Origin: Arthrobacter sp. ov407
Lineage (GTDB): Bacteria; Actinomycetota; Actinomycetes; Actinomycetales; Micrococcaceae
Assembly (NCBI RefSeq): GCF_900102895.1
Contig: NZ_FNGD01000020.1
Location: 1 to 59,385 of the forward strand
Reading direction: 5' to 3'
Length of the DNA stretch: 59,385 nt
The notes under the pieces are model-generated. The model saw only the letters and a program-made list of their open reading frames with translations, searched no databases and was not told where the DNA came from. Of the stretch, positions 24,847 through 33,261 are shown one piece after another. A program made the position numbers and the translations under genes. The first letter of the stretch is position 1, and every line of letters begins with the position of its first letter.

Positions 24847-25722
24847 ATGGCAGCCGGACAGCTTCCCGGGGGTACATTCTCACTCTCGGAGGATCTCACG
24901 CTGACCCGCATGGGATACGGGGCGATGCAGCTCGCTGGCCCGCACGTGTTCGGACCGCCCGCTGACCGCGACGGTGCCCTCGCCGTCTTGAACGAGGCCG
25001 TGGGTCTGGGCATCAACCACATTGATACGGCGGACTACTACGGGCCCCACATCACCAACGAAATCATCAAGGAAGCTCTCCACCCCTACCCAGGGGACCT
25101 TCATATCGTGACAAAGGTCGGTGCGCGTCGCGATGCGGACGGGAACTGGCCGCAGGCTCTCTCACGCGGCGAGCTCCAGCAAGCCGTCCACCTCAACCTC
25201 ACGAACCTCGGCCTCGACGTCCTCGACTTGGTGCATCTGCGAGTCGGCAGGTTCGAAAGCCCCACCCCCGGTTCACTCGCCGAACCCTTCACCGCCCTGG
25301 CCGAACTACAGCAGGAAGGGCTGATCAAACATCTCGGTCTCAGCACCGTCAACGCCGAGCAGATCGCCGAGGCACAGCAGATCGCCCCCATCGTCTCAGT
25401 GCAGAACTTCTACAACATCGCCACACGGCAGGACGATCAGCTCGTGGACTCACTCGCGGAGCAGGGAGTCGCCTACGTGCCGTACTTCCCGTTAGGCGGA
25501 TTCACGCCGCTTCAGTCCGACACCCTCAGGGATGTCGCCGAACGCCTGCAGGCAACCCCGATGGGTGTCGCCCTGGCCTGGCTGTTGCAGCGCTCACCGA
25601 ACATCCTGCTCATCCCCGGCACGTCCTCGCTCGCGCACCTCCGGGAAAACGTTTCGGCTGCCGCGCTCGAGCTGCCAGCCGACGCGATCCAGGCACTGAA
25701 CCTAATTGGTGGCCCTTTCTAA
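24847..25722 (+). CDS. aldo/keto reductase
   Basis: A 291-residue TIM-barrel NADPH reductase. Catalytic residues are visible: Asp and Tyr in HIDTADYYG, Lys in HIVTKVGA, His in LVHLRVGRF. The C-terminal cofactor loop is ILLIPGTSSLAHLRENVSA. GAAAGGACC lies upstream of ATG 24847. The family reduces diverse aldehydes and ketones; the sequence resembles general oxidoreductases of the YajO/Tas side rather than a known specific enzyme. Substrate unknown. Confidence 0.92.
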   Translation: MAAGQLPGGTFSLSEDLTLTRMGYGAMQLAGPHVFGPPADRDGALAVLNEAVGLGINHIDTADYYGPHITNEIIKEALHPYPGDLHIVTKVGARRDADGNWPQALSRGELQQAVHLNLTNLGLDVLDLVHLRVGRFESPTPGSLAEPFTALAELQQEGLIKHLGLSTVNAEQIAEAQQIAPIVSVQNFYNIATRQDDQLVDSLAEQGVAYVPYFPLGGFTPLQSDTLRDVAERLQATPMGVALAWLLQRSPNILLIPGTSSLAHLRENVSAAALELPADAIQALNLIGGPF

Positions 25723-25783
25723 AAGAGCATGTGTCGGGTTTACTGGGTCGCAAGGCTGACACGCAAATCATGGAGGGGGAACC

Positions 25784-26098
25784 ATGCAGTCCGAGGGGAC
25801 ATGGCAAATTGCAGTGGGCTTGATATTCCTGGCGGTCACGGTGTTCGTCCTGCCGATGCCGCTGTTTGAGGTGTTCTCGGGTATCGCAGGACAAGGTGCG
25901 GTAGCGCTGTTCGGCCTCGGACTCGGCCTTCTGGTGGTTGGCCTCGGTTTTGTCGCGGTGGGTCTGCGCAAACGATCGCGGAACTTGCGAACGGCGCGCA
26001 GCTACGACACCAGGGAGCCCTCCGCATCCGACGAGGACCGGCCGGTCAATCCCCATGCGCTGCCAAATACCTATGGTGCTTTTCCTCCGGCGAGCTAG
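25784..26098 (+). CDS. small two-helix membrane protein
   Basis: A 104-residue protein with two hydrophobic helices (WQIAVGLIFLAVTVFVLPMP and AVALFGLGLGLLVVGLGFVA), a basic stop-transfer (LRKRSRNLR) and a polar tail. GGAGGGGGAACC is an excellent ribosome site before ATG 25784. No family is recognised. It stands alone downstream of the aldo/keto reductase. Confidence 0.7.
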   Translation: MQSEGTWQIAVGLIFLAVTVFVLPMPLFEVFSGIAGQGAVALFGLGLGLLVVGLGFVAVGLRKRSRNLRTARSYDTREPSASDEDRPVNPHALPNTYGAFPPAS

Positions 26099-26199
26099 AC
26101 ATCCTCAGGTCCGGCGGCGACGATGACCCGCCGCTCAGCGTTCCCCGTACGGACGGCAGTAAATGCAACTTTGCCGCGGACAGCTGCCCTCCCGACCCG

Positions 26200-26239
26200 T
26201 GACACCACCATGCCTTGACGTGACACCACTGTGGTGTCA
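26200..26239. promoter_or_regulatory. TGACACCAC/GTGGTGTCA operator
   Basis: A perfect palindrome TGACACCAC-T-GTGGTGTCA at 26221-26239, with a further half-site TGACACCAC at 26200-26208, exactly 21 bases (two helical turns) upstream, and a degenerate GTGGC half-site downstream. The spacing fits cooperative binding of ribbon-helix-helix dimers, probably the product of the adjacent gene. Confidence 0.75.
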
Positions 26240-26243
26240 TTAT
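26215..26243 (+). promoter_or_regulatory. promoter with operator in spacer; leaderless start
   Basis: TTGACG (26215-26220), 17-base spacer, CATTAT (26238-26243). The palindrome fills the spacer. The expected transcription start falls at about 26250, which is the A of the ATG, so the mRNA is probably leaderless; no usable Shine-Dalgarno sequence is present. Confidence 0.65.
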
Positions 26244-26249
26244 GGTGGC

Positions 26250-26738
26250 ATGGAACTTGGACAGTACGTTAGCGACCTACAGCGACAGTTAATGGATGCC
26301 GCGGAGAACGGCACGGAGGACACCCGCGCCGTCGCCGAGCGGCTCGCCGCCGGACTAGATGCCGCGGTGCGGCTCGTGCTACTCGATGTTCTCTCGGCCG
26401 CGGCCGGCGAGATCACCCGCGACCTCGCACCCGGATCGGTTGACATGCGGCTGCGCGGACGCGAGATCGAGTTCGTAGTCACCCAGCCGAACACCGAGCC
26501 TGACAGCGACGAGCGGCCCGCCGCAACCGTCGACCTCGACGACGCGAGCACCTCGCGCACCACGCTCCGCCTGCCGGACGCCCTCAAGGCGCGGGTGGAT
26601 GAGGCGGCCGCGGCAGACGGCATGTCCGTCAACACCTGGCTGGTCCGTGCGATCGCGGCCGCTCTCCAACCCAAGCAACGACGATCCACGCAGCGCACGC
26701 TGCGCACCGGCGACAACTTCGCCGGCTGGGCGCGCTAA
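26250..26738 (+). CDS. ribbon-helix-helix (Arc/HicB-like) regulator
   Basis: A 162-residue protein. The N-terminal ~95 residues are an acidic helical domain; a C-terminal ribbon-helix-helix follows (SRTTLRLPDALKARVDEAAAADGMSVNTWLVRAIAAAL, residues about 103-140) of the type found in HicB antitoxins and Arc-like repressors. No toxin gene is adjacent; instead DUF4097 and ABC exporter genes follow, so it is probably an autorepressor of that operon acting at the palindrome overlapping its own promoter. Start at ATG 26250, likely leaderless. Confidence 0.82.
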   Translation: MELGQYVSDLQRQLMDAAENGTEDTRAVAERLAAGLDAAVRLVLLDVLSAAAGEITRDLAPGSVDMRLRGREIEFVVTQPNTEPDSDERPAATVDLDDASTSRTTLRLPDALKARVDEAAAADGMSVNTWLVRAIAAALQPKQRRSTQRTLRTGDNFAGWAR

Positions 26739-26824
26739 CCCGCTCAGCCACCCACCTTCACCATCACCAGCCACGCGGACCCTCGGGGTCGGACGAACAC
26801 ACCCACAGATAGGGAGACTTCAGC

Positions 26825-27670
26825 ATGCCCATCTACAACACCCCCGGCCCGATCGACCTCGCCATCAACCTGCAGGTCGGCGCGATCGATGTCTTCGCCA
26901 GCGACCGCACCGACACGGTCGTGACCGTGTCGCCGACCAACCCCGAGAAGGCGGTCGACCGCCGGGGCGCGGAGGAGACCAGGGTCGACGTCGATGGCCA
27001 GCGCCTCACGATCACAGGCCCGAAGCCCCGTCTCAGCTGGATCGGCCCAACCGAGTCGGTCGATGTGAAGGTCGAGCTGCCGACGGGCTCGCGGCTCGCC
27101 GCCGAGATAGCGGTCGGCGGGCTGCGTACCGTCGGCCGCCTCGGCGCCACCCGCATCAAGAGTTCGCTTGGCCCCGTGGATGTCGACACCACCGGCGACC
27201 TGTGGCTGCGCGCCTCGCACGGCAACGCGACCGTGGGCACCGCCGAGGGCGGCGTCGAGATCACCGCTGACCACGGTCAGATCCGGATCGGCACGGTCAC
27301 CGGCGACGCGATCCTGAAGGCCTCGCATGGCACCATCCGGGTCGGGGAGTCCGGCGGCGACCTCGAGGCAAAGCTCTCCTACGGCGACCTCGAGATCACG
27401 AAGGCACACGCCTCCGTTGCGGCGAAGACCGCCTACGGCAGCATCCAGCTGGCAGAGGTCTCGAGTGGTTCCATCCAGGTCGAAAGCGGCTTCGGCCAGG
27501 TCACCATCGGCGTGCGGCCCGGCGTTGCCGCCTGGCTCGACCTGTCCTCGAAGGCCGGGCACGTGCGCAACGAGCTCGACGGCGACGGCGCCCCCGACGC
27601 CTCCGAACAGACCGTCGAAGTACGTGCTCGCACCCAGCACGGCAACATCACCATCCAGCGCGCGCAGTGA
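26825..27670 (+). CDS. DUF4097 beta-repeat protein
   Basis: A 281-residue protein built of repeated beta-strand units (GATRIKSSLGPVDVDTTGDLWLRASHGNATVGTAEGGVEITADHGQIRIGTVTGDA), the right-handed beta-helix-like DUF4097/adhesin family. No signal peptide. GGGAGA precedes ATG 26825. It sits between the RHH regulator and the ABC exporter genes, a combination common in actinomycetes. It may sense or scaffold at the membrane; no enzymatic role is known. Confidence 0.88.
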   Translation: MPIYNTPGPIDLAINLQVGAIDVFASDRTDTVVTVSPTNPEKAVDRRGAEETRVDVDGQRLTITGPKPRLSWIGPTESVDVKVELPTGSRLAAEIAVGGLRTVGRLGATRIKSSLGPVDVDTTGDLWLRASHGNATVGTAEGGVEITADHGQIRIGTVTGDAILKASHGTIRVGESGGDLEAKLSYGDLEITKAHASVAAKTAYGSIQLAEVSSGSIQVESGFGQVTIGVRPGVAAWLDLSSKAGHVRNELDGDGAPDASEQTVEVRARTQHGNITIQRAQ

Positions 27671-27701
27671 ACCCGGGTACCAACAGAAGGGAACGACACT
27701 C

Positions 27702-28646
27702 ATGAACAGGCCAGCGATTGCAGTCCACGGGCTGCGGAAGTCCTACGGCGGGAAGGTGGTGCTCGACGACGTCGACCTCACCGTCAACGCGGGCACAGTC
27801 ACCGCGTTGCTCGGCCCGAACGGCGCCGGCAAGACGACCACCGTGCACATCCTGTCCACGCTCGTGCGGCCCGACGGCGGCACGGCGTTCGTCAACGGCT
27901 GCGACGTCGTGCGCGATCACGGCGGCGTCCGCGCCGCGATCGGGCTCACCGGCCAGTTCTCCGCGGTGGACAAACTGCTCACCGGCGAGGAGAACCTCCT
28001 GCTGATGGCGCGGCTGCGGCACCTCGGGGCGAAACGCTCGAAGACCCGGGTGGCCGAGCTGCTCGAGCAGTTCGATCTCGTCGACGCCGCCCGCAAGCCG
28101 CTCGCCACCTACTCCGGCGGGATGCAGCGCCGCCTCGACCTGGCGATGACCCTCGTCGCGACACCGAGCGTGATCTTCCTCGACGAGCCCACCACGGGCC
28201 TGGACCCGCGCAGCCGCCACACCATGTGGGACATCGTGCGCACCCTTGTTGCGGACGGCACGACTGTCCTGCTCACCACCCAGCATCTCGAGGAAGCGGA
28301 CGAACTCGCGGACCGCATCGCAGTGCTCGACGGCGGCCGCATCGTCGCCGAGGGGACACCGGACGAGCTCAAGCGCCTCGTGCCCGGCGGGCACATCCGG
28401 CTCCGGTTCGCGGACGCCGCGGCGCTCGACGCCGCCTCCGGCCTGCTCGTCGAGTCCGCCCGCGACGACGCCGGGCTTGCGCTCACCGTGCCGAGCGACG
28501 GCGGGGTCAGCGTGCTGCGCACCGTGCTGGACCGCCTCGATGCGGCCGACGTCGAGGTCGAGGACCTCAGCATCAACACCCCGGACCTCGATGACGTGTT
28601 CTTCGCGCTCACCGGCCGGGCAGACACGAAGGGAACCGCGTCATGA
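27702..28646 (+). CDS. ABC transporter ATP-binding protein (DrrA-like)
   Basis: A 314-residue ABC ATPase of the daunorubicin-resistance DrrA type. Walker A is GPNGAGKTTT, the signature YSGGMQRRLDLA, Walker B VIFLDEPTTGLDP, and the switch His lies in LLTTQHLEEADELADRI. The C-terminal ~80 residues are the DrrA-specific extension (NTPDLDDVFFALTGR). GAAGGGAAC lies upstream of ATG 27702. It overlaps the permease gene by four bases. Predicted to energise export of a hydrophobic drug, lipid or polymer; substrate unknown. Confidence 0.95.
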   Translation: MNRPAIAVHGLRKSYGGKVVLDDVDLTVNAGTVTALLGPNGAGKTTTVHILSTLVRPDGGTAFVNGCDVVRDHGGVRAAIGLTGQFSAVDKLLTGEENLLLMARLRHLGAKRSKTRVAELLEQFDLVDAARKPLATYSGGMQRRLDLAMTLVATPSVIFLDEPTTGLDPRSRHTMWDIVRTLVADGTTVLLTTQHLEEADELADRIAVLDGGRIVAEGTPDELKRLVPGGHIRLRFADAAALDAASGLLVESARDDAGLALTVPSDGGVSVLRTVLDRLDAADVEVEDLSINTPDLDDVFFALTGRADTKGTAS

Positions 28647-29479
28647 CCACCATCACCGCCCAGCGCAAGACGGCCCCGGGCACCAGCCGACGGTCGCACG
28701 TCGTCGCCGACTCGATCACGATGCTGCACCGCAACCTGCTGCACATGGTGCGCTACCCGGGCCTGTCGGTGTTCACCATCGTGGGGCCGGTGGTGCTCCT
28801 GCTGTTCTTCGTGTTCGTGTTCGGCGGCACACTCGGGGCGGGCCTGCCCGGTGCGGATCCGGCCGGCGGGCGGGAAGCGTATCTCGCGTACATCATGCCG
28901 GGCATCCTGCTGTTGACCATCGCCGGCAGCGCCGGCGGCACCGCTACGACGGTCGCGATGGACATGACCGAGGGCATCACGGCGCGGTTCCGCACAATGG
29001 CGATCTCGCGGGCTGCGGTGCTCGCCGGGCACGTGCTGGGCAACACCATCCAGGCGATCATCGCCGTCGCGCTGGTGCTCGGCGTCGGTGTGCTGATCGG
29101 CTTCCGCCCGACGGCCGGGTTGATCGAATGGATCGCCGCCGCCGGTCTGCTCGTGCTCATCGCGTACGCGATCAGCTGGCTCGGGGTCGCCATGGGCATG
29201 CAGGCGAAGTCGGTCGAGACAGCCAGCAATTGGCCTCTCCTCCTGACCTTCCTGCCCTTCCTCAGCAGCGGCTTCGTGCCGACCGAGTCGATGCCGGAGT
29301 GGCTGCAGTGGTTCGCGCAGTACCAGCCGTTCACGCCGTTCATCGAGGCCATCCGCGGGCTGCTGCTCGGCACCCCGCTCGGCTGGAGCCCTGTCCTCGC
29401 GGTCGGATGGTGCGTCGTGATTGTGGTCGCCGGGTACGCCTGGTCGACGGCGATCTACGAGCGGAAGTCGGTGCGTTGA
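28643..29479 (+). CDS. ABC-2 type permease (DrrB-like)
   Basis: A 278-residue membrane protein with six helices, the partner of the DrrA-like ATPase. The N-terminal cytoplasmic segment contains the coupling helix (HRNLLHMVRYPGLSVFTIVGPVV), and the second half has the ABC-2 pattern TFLPFLSSGFVPTESMPEWLQWFAQYQPFTPFIEAIRGLLLG. The ATGA overlap couples it to the ATPase. With the RHH regulator and DUF4097 protein it forms one operon ending in a strong hairpin. Confidence 0.94.
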   Translation: MTTITAQRKTAPGTSRRSHVVADSITMLHRNLLHMVRYPGLSVFTIVGPVVLLLFFVFVFGGTLGAGLPGADPAGGREAYLAYIMPGILLLTIAGSAGGTATTVAMDMTEGITARFRTMAISRAAVLAGHVLGNTIQAIIAVALVLGVGVLIGFRPTAGLIEWIAAAGLLVLIAYAISWLGVAMGMQAKSVETASNWPLLLTFLPFLSSGFVPTESMPEWLQWFAQYQPFTPFIEAIRGLLLGTPLGWSPVLAVGWCVVIVVAGYAWSTAIYERKSVR

Positions 29480-29502
29480 GCCCGGGGCGCACCCGATAAC
29501 TG

Positions 29503-29533
29503 CCGGCGGCCGCGAGTTCATCGCGGCCGCCGG
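29503..29533 (+). terminator. CCGGCGGCCGCGA hairpin
   Basis: A perfect 13-bp stem with a 5-base loop (29503-29515 and 29521-29533), 24 bases after the permease stop, followed by TTCCTTCG. Confidence 0.8.
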
Positions 29534-29755
29534 TTCCTTCGCGGCATCGAAGCAGTGTCTTAAGGCCCTGCCGGTGCGCACCTGTCGGGGCAAGGGTTGG
29601 ACCTATGCGACGACCGGTGTGCGTACCGCCCCGGTCTGGGCGGGACAGGCCGCCCGCCGTCGGGATTCGGTTGTGTCCAGCACCGTCCGGACCCATGGCG
29701 TCGAATAAGAAGCGGAGTGGCCGCTACGCCGGCCGGAACCGATGGAGGCTACACC

Positions 29756-30274
29756 ATGTCAGATCACAACTACATCTTGTTCGTGGCGTCGTACGGCGAC
29801 GCGGGCTCGGCGGCAGAGGATTTCAAGGCGATCAAGAGCCTGGACGACGCGGCCGTGGCGGCAGCGGTCGTCCTGTCGCGTGACGCCTCGGGCAAGACCG
29901 AGGTCAAGGAGCACGGGGGCGGACTGGTCGCCGGCGGCACCAAGGCCGGCGCCATCGGCGGGCTGGTGGTCGGACTGTTCGCTCCGCCGCTCCTGCTGTC
30001 CGGCGTGATCGGTGCCGGGATCGGCGCGGGTGTTGGTGCCATCGCGAAGCGTCACGAGGAGAAGTCCATCGGCGTCGACGCGGAGGAGTGGCTGCCGCCG
30101 GGCTCCTCGGCGATCGTTGCCGTCGTCGACGATCTCTACCTCGACCGCGTCGACAAGGCGGTCGCCAAGGCCACCAAGAAGGTCAACAAGGCCATCGAAA
30201 GTGGTGACTACGACGCCGTGGTCAAGGCCGTGAACGAGGGCGACGAGAAGATCATCGAAGCCGCTTCGTCCTGA
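29756..30274 (+). CDS. DUF1269 membrane-associated protein
   Basis: A 172-residue protein of the DUF1269 (YlxW/Y4mF-like) family: a small N-terminal alpha/beta domain (YILFVASYGDAGSAAEDFKAIKSL), a glycine-rich hydrophobic hairpin (GGTKAGAIGGLVVGLFAPPLLLSGVIGAGIGAGVGAI), then a C-terminal domain (AIVAVVDDLYLDRVDKAVAKA). ATG 29756 has TGGAGG at ideal spacing. Members occur next to stress and membrane proteins; function unknown. The preceding 170 bases contain no gene I can support. Confidence 0.85.
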   Translation: MSDHNYILFVASYGDAGSAAEDFKAIKSLDDAAVAAAVVLSRDASGKTEVKEHGGGLVAGGTKAGAIGGLVVGLFAPPLLLSGVIGAGIGAGVGAIAKRHEEKSIGVDAEEWLPPGSSAIVAVVDDLYLDRVDKAVAKATKKVNKAIESGDYDAVVKAVNEGDEKIIEAASS

Positions 30275-30673
30275 CGTCAGTCTCGGTGGCCGTGAGTGGG
30301 TCTCGATTCCGTGTGGACGTGCGGGGCTATCACAGTGTGTGCGCCCTGCCTTGCTCTTCACGCTACGGATTGCCTGTTACATGTACATTCCCGAACCGGC
30401 ACAACCGGTACCCGGGTACTACGCGTTAATATGGCAGTCCTGATTCAGGACCGGGGTGACGGGGTGGATTCTAACGATCGTCGCAACACCACCCCCACGT
30501 TCGTTACTGCTCCAATTTTCGAGCCTCGTGAAAGTTCGTCCGCGGCCTGCCATTCTCGTAGCCCCGCTGAAGCAGGGATCGGCCTAGTCTAGGCAGACGC
30601 CCCGGAACCTTTAGCGTCCGCTGGGGAACGTTGACCGGCCGCCTTCAGATGGCTGCGTATCTTCCCCGGGGAT
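30275..30673. other. intergenic region, no gene supported
   Basis: A 400-base gap after the DUF1269 gene. It contains the palindrome GTACCCGGGTAC (30409-30420) and a moderate AT rise near 30420-30500, but no convincing promoter, RNA or ORF. A 98-codon plus-strand frame has poor composition and no ribosome site. Confidence 0.4.
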
Positions 30674-30904
30674 CTAGTGCGAATCCGGATACTCAGTTAC
30701 GAAGCCGTCATTCCATCCTTCAGAATCCAAGTCGTGGGGGTTAACCTCTAATTCACCCACAGCCTGCGGGTCTTGCCGGTGAACGGCTTCGAGGGCCCTT
30801 TGCGCGAGTTCCTCAGTGGAAAAGAAGCCCAGGAGGCGAGTGGGGTTCCCTAATTCGATCTGGTCGTCTTGCTGGACCCTGAATAGGCTAAAGACTCGAG
30901 TCAC
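30674..30904 (-). CDS. immunity-like small protein (DUF7336-like), copy 2
   Basis: A 76-residue protein: VFSLFRVQQDDQ..., then RLLGFFSTEELAQRALEAVH and the C-terminal LDSEGWNDGFVTEY, which resembles small immunity-type proteins of the DUF7336 kind. GTG start at 30904 with GGAG inside the end of the upstream gene, so it is coupled. It shares the pattern V(F)xLhxxx...hGhFxxExxAxxAL with its neighbour and looks like a diverged tandem copy. No toxin partner lies in the window. Confidence 0.65.
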   Translation of the reverse strand: MTRVFSLFRVQQDDQIELGNPTRLLGFFSTEELAQRALEAVHRQDPQAVGELEVNPHDLDSEGWNDGFVTEYPDSH

Positions 30905-30907
30905 CGC

Positions 30908-31156
30908 CTACTCCCACATCTCGATTGGGTCGGCCAGAAGGCTGTCCAGCTCGATCCGGTGAATAGCGAAACCTTCCGGACAATCTTTGAAACCTTCAAG
31001 CAGGGCATGGCTTCTCAATGAATTTGAGGCCTTAGCCTCGGAGCAGAAGACTCCGATAAAGCTAGTGCTCCGGCCTGCGAACAGATCGGGATGCACATGG
31101 GTGTGCAGCAGAAGGAAGACAGGCTCAGCCGATCGCTTCATCAATTCCTCTGACAT
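30908..31156 (-). CDS. immunity-like small protein (DUF7336-like), copy 1
   Basis: An 82-residue protein (VFLLLHTHVHPDLF, FIGVFCSEAKASNSLRSHALLEGFKDCPEGFAIHRIELD) of the same type as the following gene, three bases away. Such genes are typical orphan immunity genes of polymorphic or contact-dependent toxin systems, or small regulators; the assignment is by pattern only. Base composition is lower in GC than the core genes. Confidence 0.65.
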   Translation of the reverse strand: MSEELMKRSAEPVFLLLHTHVHPDLFAGRSTSFIGVFCSEAKASNSLRSHALLEGFKDCPEGFAIHRIELDSLLADPIEMWE

Positions 31157-31284
31157 CCCGTGGCGCCGCTAGTAGTTCGAAGCCTACCCCGGCAAACCCA
31201 GCCGCGTGAGCAGTGGTCCACCGAGACTGGATTCTGCCTGTGGCCGTTGTGGAGAGAGAAAGAGAGTCAACTGCTCGTTTCGTT

Positions 31285-31749
31285 CTACGGCTCTCGCCGG
31301 ACCACTTCGAGGACGTGGGCAAAGTTCTGCTCGAGTGTGGGCTCCGCGATTGCAAGGCGCCCCAGCGCGACTCGGACGACGTCTACGGCGGCGCTTCTGG
31401 TGATATGAACCCGAGGATATCCCTCCTCGACCACCTCCCAGTGGGCCCCAGGAATGGTGTGCGTGAGGACGTCTCCGTAGAACATCCCGATAGGGCGGGC
31501 AAGCTCTGCCGGAAATCCTTCATCGCCAGCGGCGTTGATGGCGCGGTCAATAGCGGCAAGGCTCTCTGCCTTCCGCGGCAGTGCCTGACCTCGTTCTTGG
31601 AAATAGTTGAGGAGTTCGTCATATCCGCCCACATTGGTTGGCGGGGGTGCTGCAACACCCGAGGGCGCTGGTTTGTACTCGGCGTATCTCCTTGACATGC
31701 CGGCTGGCAGCTTTTGCAGCGGTTCGGCGGAGTCCTCGGGGTCGCTCAT
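31285..31749 (-). CDS. hypothetical protein
   Basis: A 154-residue soluble protein: a polar N-terminus (RRYAEYKPAPSGVAAPPPTNVGGYDELLNYF), then an alpha/beta domain (ESLAAIDRAINAAGDEGFPAELARPIGMFYGDVLTHTIPGAHWEVVEEGYPRVHI). The helical start plus the FYGDVLTHTIPGA..W.V.EEGYPRV pattern resembles small DUF proteins found beside immunity genes. TAGGA lies upstream of ATG 31749. It may form a unit with the two small genes downstream; function unknown. Confidence 0.68.
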   Translation of the reverse strand: MSDPEDSAEPLQKLPAGMSRRYAEYKPAPSGVAAPPPTNVGGYDELLNYFQERGQALPRKAESLAAIDRAINAAGDEGFPAELARPIGMFYGDVLTHTIPGAHWEVVEEGYPRVHITRSAAVDVVRVALGRLAIAEPTLEQNFAHVLEVVRREP

Positions 31750-31759
31750 TCCGGTAATC

Positions 31760-32554
31760 CTACGCCGTCCAGATTCGCGAATTTCGTGCTCGACCGCAAT
31801 CCGAACTCCAGTGGGTTACAGCTTCGAGCGCTGCTGCCAGGGCTCTGCCAAAAGGTGCCGGTTGCTCAAGCATCATGCAGTGCCCTGCACCAGCCAGTGT
31901 CGTGAACGTGGCAGCTTGTTCGCGGGCCCAGTCGGGAACGTGCCAATATTCCGATGACCGTTGTCCGGCGATCAGATGAACCGGCCTGGACGCAAAGACG
32001 CTTCGGAGCAGCCCCTCATAGTCCGGTCCGGAAGTGGCACCGACGATAGCCTTCGCCGATTCCCAAACCGTTCGCCACGGCTGATAAGCAAGGGCTTCGC
32101 GGGCCCGTGCCAGATTTTCATCGGTGACCGGGATATCGTCACCGGTCAGGAGTCCGAGTGGATCAGAGAGCCGCGATTCGATCGACAACCGGGCTTCGTC
32201 CTCGGACATGGCAGCGATGGACCTTGACCAGAACGCATCGGCGAGCGAAAAGTTGCCTTCGACGGAGGTGACGGAGGCGACCAGCCAAGGCGATTGATTC
32301 GCCAACATGAATGCGTACACGCTCCCAATGGAGTGCCCGACGAGGTGGACGGGTCCGTCCCCGTGTTCTTTCTCGACGTGCGCGCGCAGTGACGCGACCT
32401 GCCCGGCCAATGTGACTGGTCGATCGGGGCCGGGACCGTACCCGTTGAGATCCGGGGCGGTGCACAGGGCCGGATCAAGCTGGGCGAAAGTCTCCTGTTC
32501 TGCAAACGGACCGAACAGGCCATGAACAAACACTATGGGAAAGCAATCAGACAT
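31760..32554 (-). CDS. alpha/beta hydrolase
   Basis: A 264-residue alpha/beta-hydrolase. IVFVHGLFGP supplies the oxyanion HG motif, LVGHSIGSVYAF the nucleophile elbow with Ser, and LAGAGHCMMLE the catalytic His. ATG 32554 is preceded by GGATGGAGG; longer frames upstream start in non-conserved sequence. It faces a decayed hydrolase gene across a short divergent region. Substrate unknown. Confidence 0.88.
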   Translation of the reverse strand: MSDCFPIVFVHGLFGPFAEQETFAQLDPALCTAPDLNGYGPGPDRPVTLAGQVASLRAHVEKEHGDGPVHLVGHSIGSVYAFMLANQSPWLVASVTSVEGNFSLADAFWSRSIAAMSEDEARLSIESRLSDPLGLLTGDDIPVTDENLARAREALAYQPWRTVWESAKAIVGATSGPDYEGLLRSVFASRPVHLIAGQRSSEYWHVPDWAREQAATFTTLAGAGHCMMLEQPAPFGRALAAALEAVTHWSSDCGRARNSRIWTA

Positions 32555-32716
32555 AACCTCCATCCTCACAACGTGCACACCAATACCCAGATGCCACGCC
32601 CACACCATCGCACGACAACTCGTCGGCCAAACCATCTCGTGGGGCCGGAAATGGCCGTCCTGGCGGATCCACAAATAGTTGACATATCAAACAGCTGCCA
32701 AACGTAGGCTGTGTGG

Positions 32717-33162
32717 ATGAGACAGCAGACCGAGGTCGTCCTCGTTCACGGGTTGTGGCATCAGCCAGCGCACTTCGACCGGTTGGCGCACGACCTGCGC
32801 GGGTACGGGGTCGCTGTCCACGTGCCTCGTTTGCACCGCGGCACAACGAGGACGGGACGACCAGCATTCAGCCGGGGCGGGCTCGAGACGTCTTGTACGC
32901 AGATTGCACCGAAGCGGACAGCGACTGGGCAACGGGGTTGCTCGTGCCGCAGCAGCCCGGTCATGGCCGCGGGGTACCCAGCCGCGTCGCCTGGCAGAGC
33001 GTCGAGAGTACCTACCTCAGATGCGAGCAGGACAAAGCCCTCAGCCCAGAGCTCCAAGAACGCATGGCCCGTCGGTGCAGCAATACAGTCAACCTCGAGT
33101 CGAGTCATTCACCGTTCATCAGCCAGCCCGGACAACTCGCCGAACAGATCTCGAAGATCTAG
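32717..33162 (+). pseudogene. alpha/beta hydrolase, frameshifted and deleted
   Basis: Starting at ATG 32717, RQQTEVVLVHGLWHQPAHFDRL and YGVAVHVPRLHRG are a normal hydrolase N-terminus. Near 32845 the match moves to another frame: RDVLYADCTEADSDWATGLLVPQQ, then VESTYLRCEQDKALSPELQERMA and the C-terminal ESSHSPFISQPGQLAEQI with the catalytic His region. The nucleophile elbow (GxSxG) is missing, so there is a deletion plus a frameshift. Not functional. Confidence 0.75.
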
Positions 33163-33261
33163 ATCAAGCGAGAGAGCCAGCGGACTATTCTCCGCCCAGG
33201 AGCGAATTCAATTTGTGACCCCGCGGCCCCGTCTTGAGGTGCGCGGCAAGTGCGTGCCTAC

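Noticed and set aside
26250..26738. Toxin-antitoxin pair
   Set aside because: The RHH domain resembles HicB-type antitoxins, but no HicA or other toxin gene flanks it; the neighbours are DUF4097 and ABC genes.
30296..30592. 98-codon plus-strand frame after DUF1269
   Set aside because: No ribosome site and unlikely amino acid composition.
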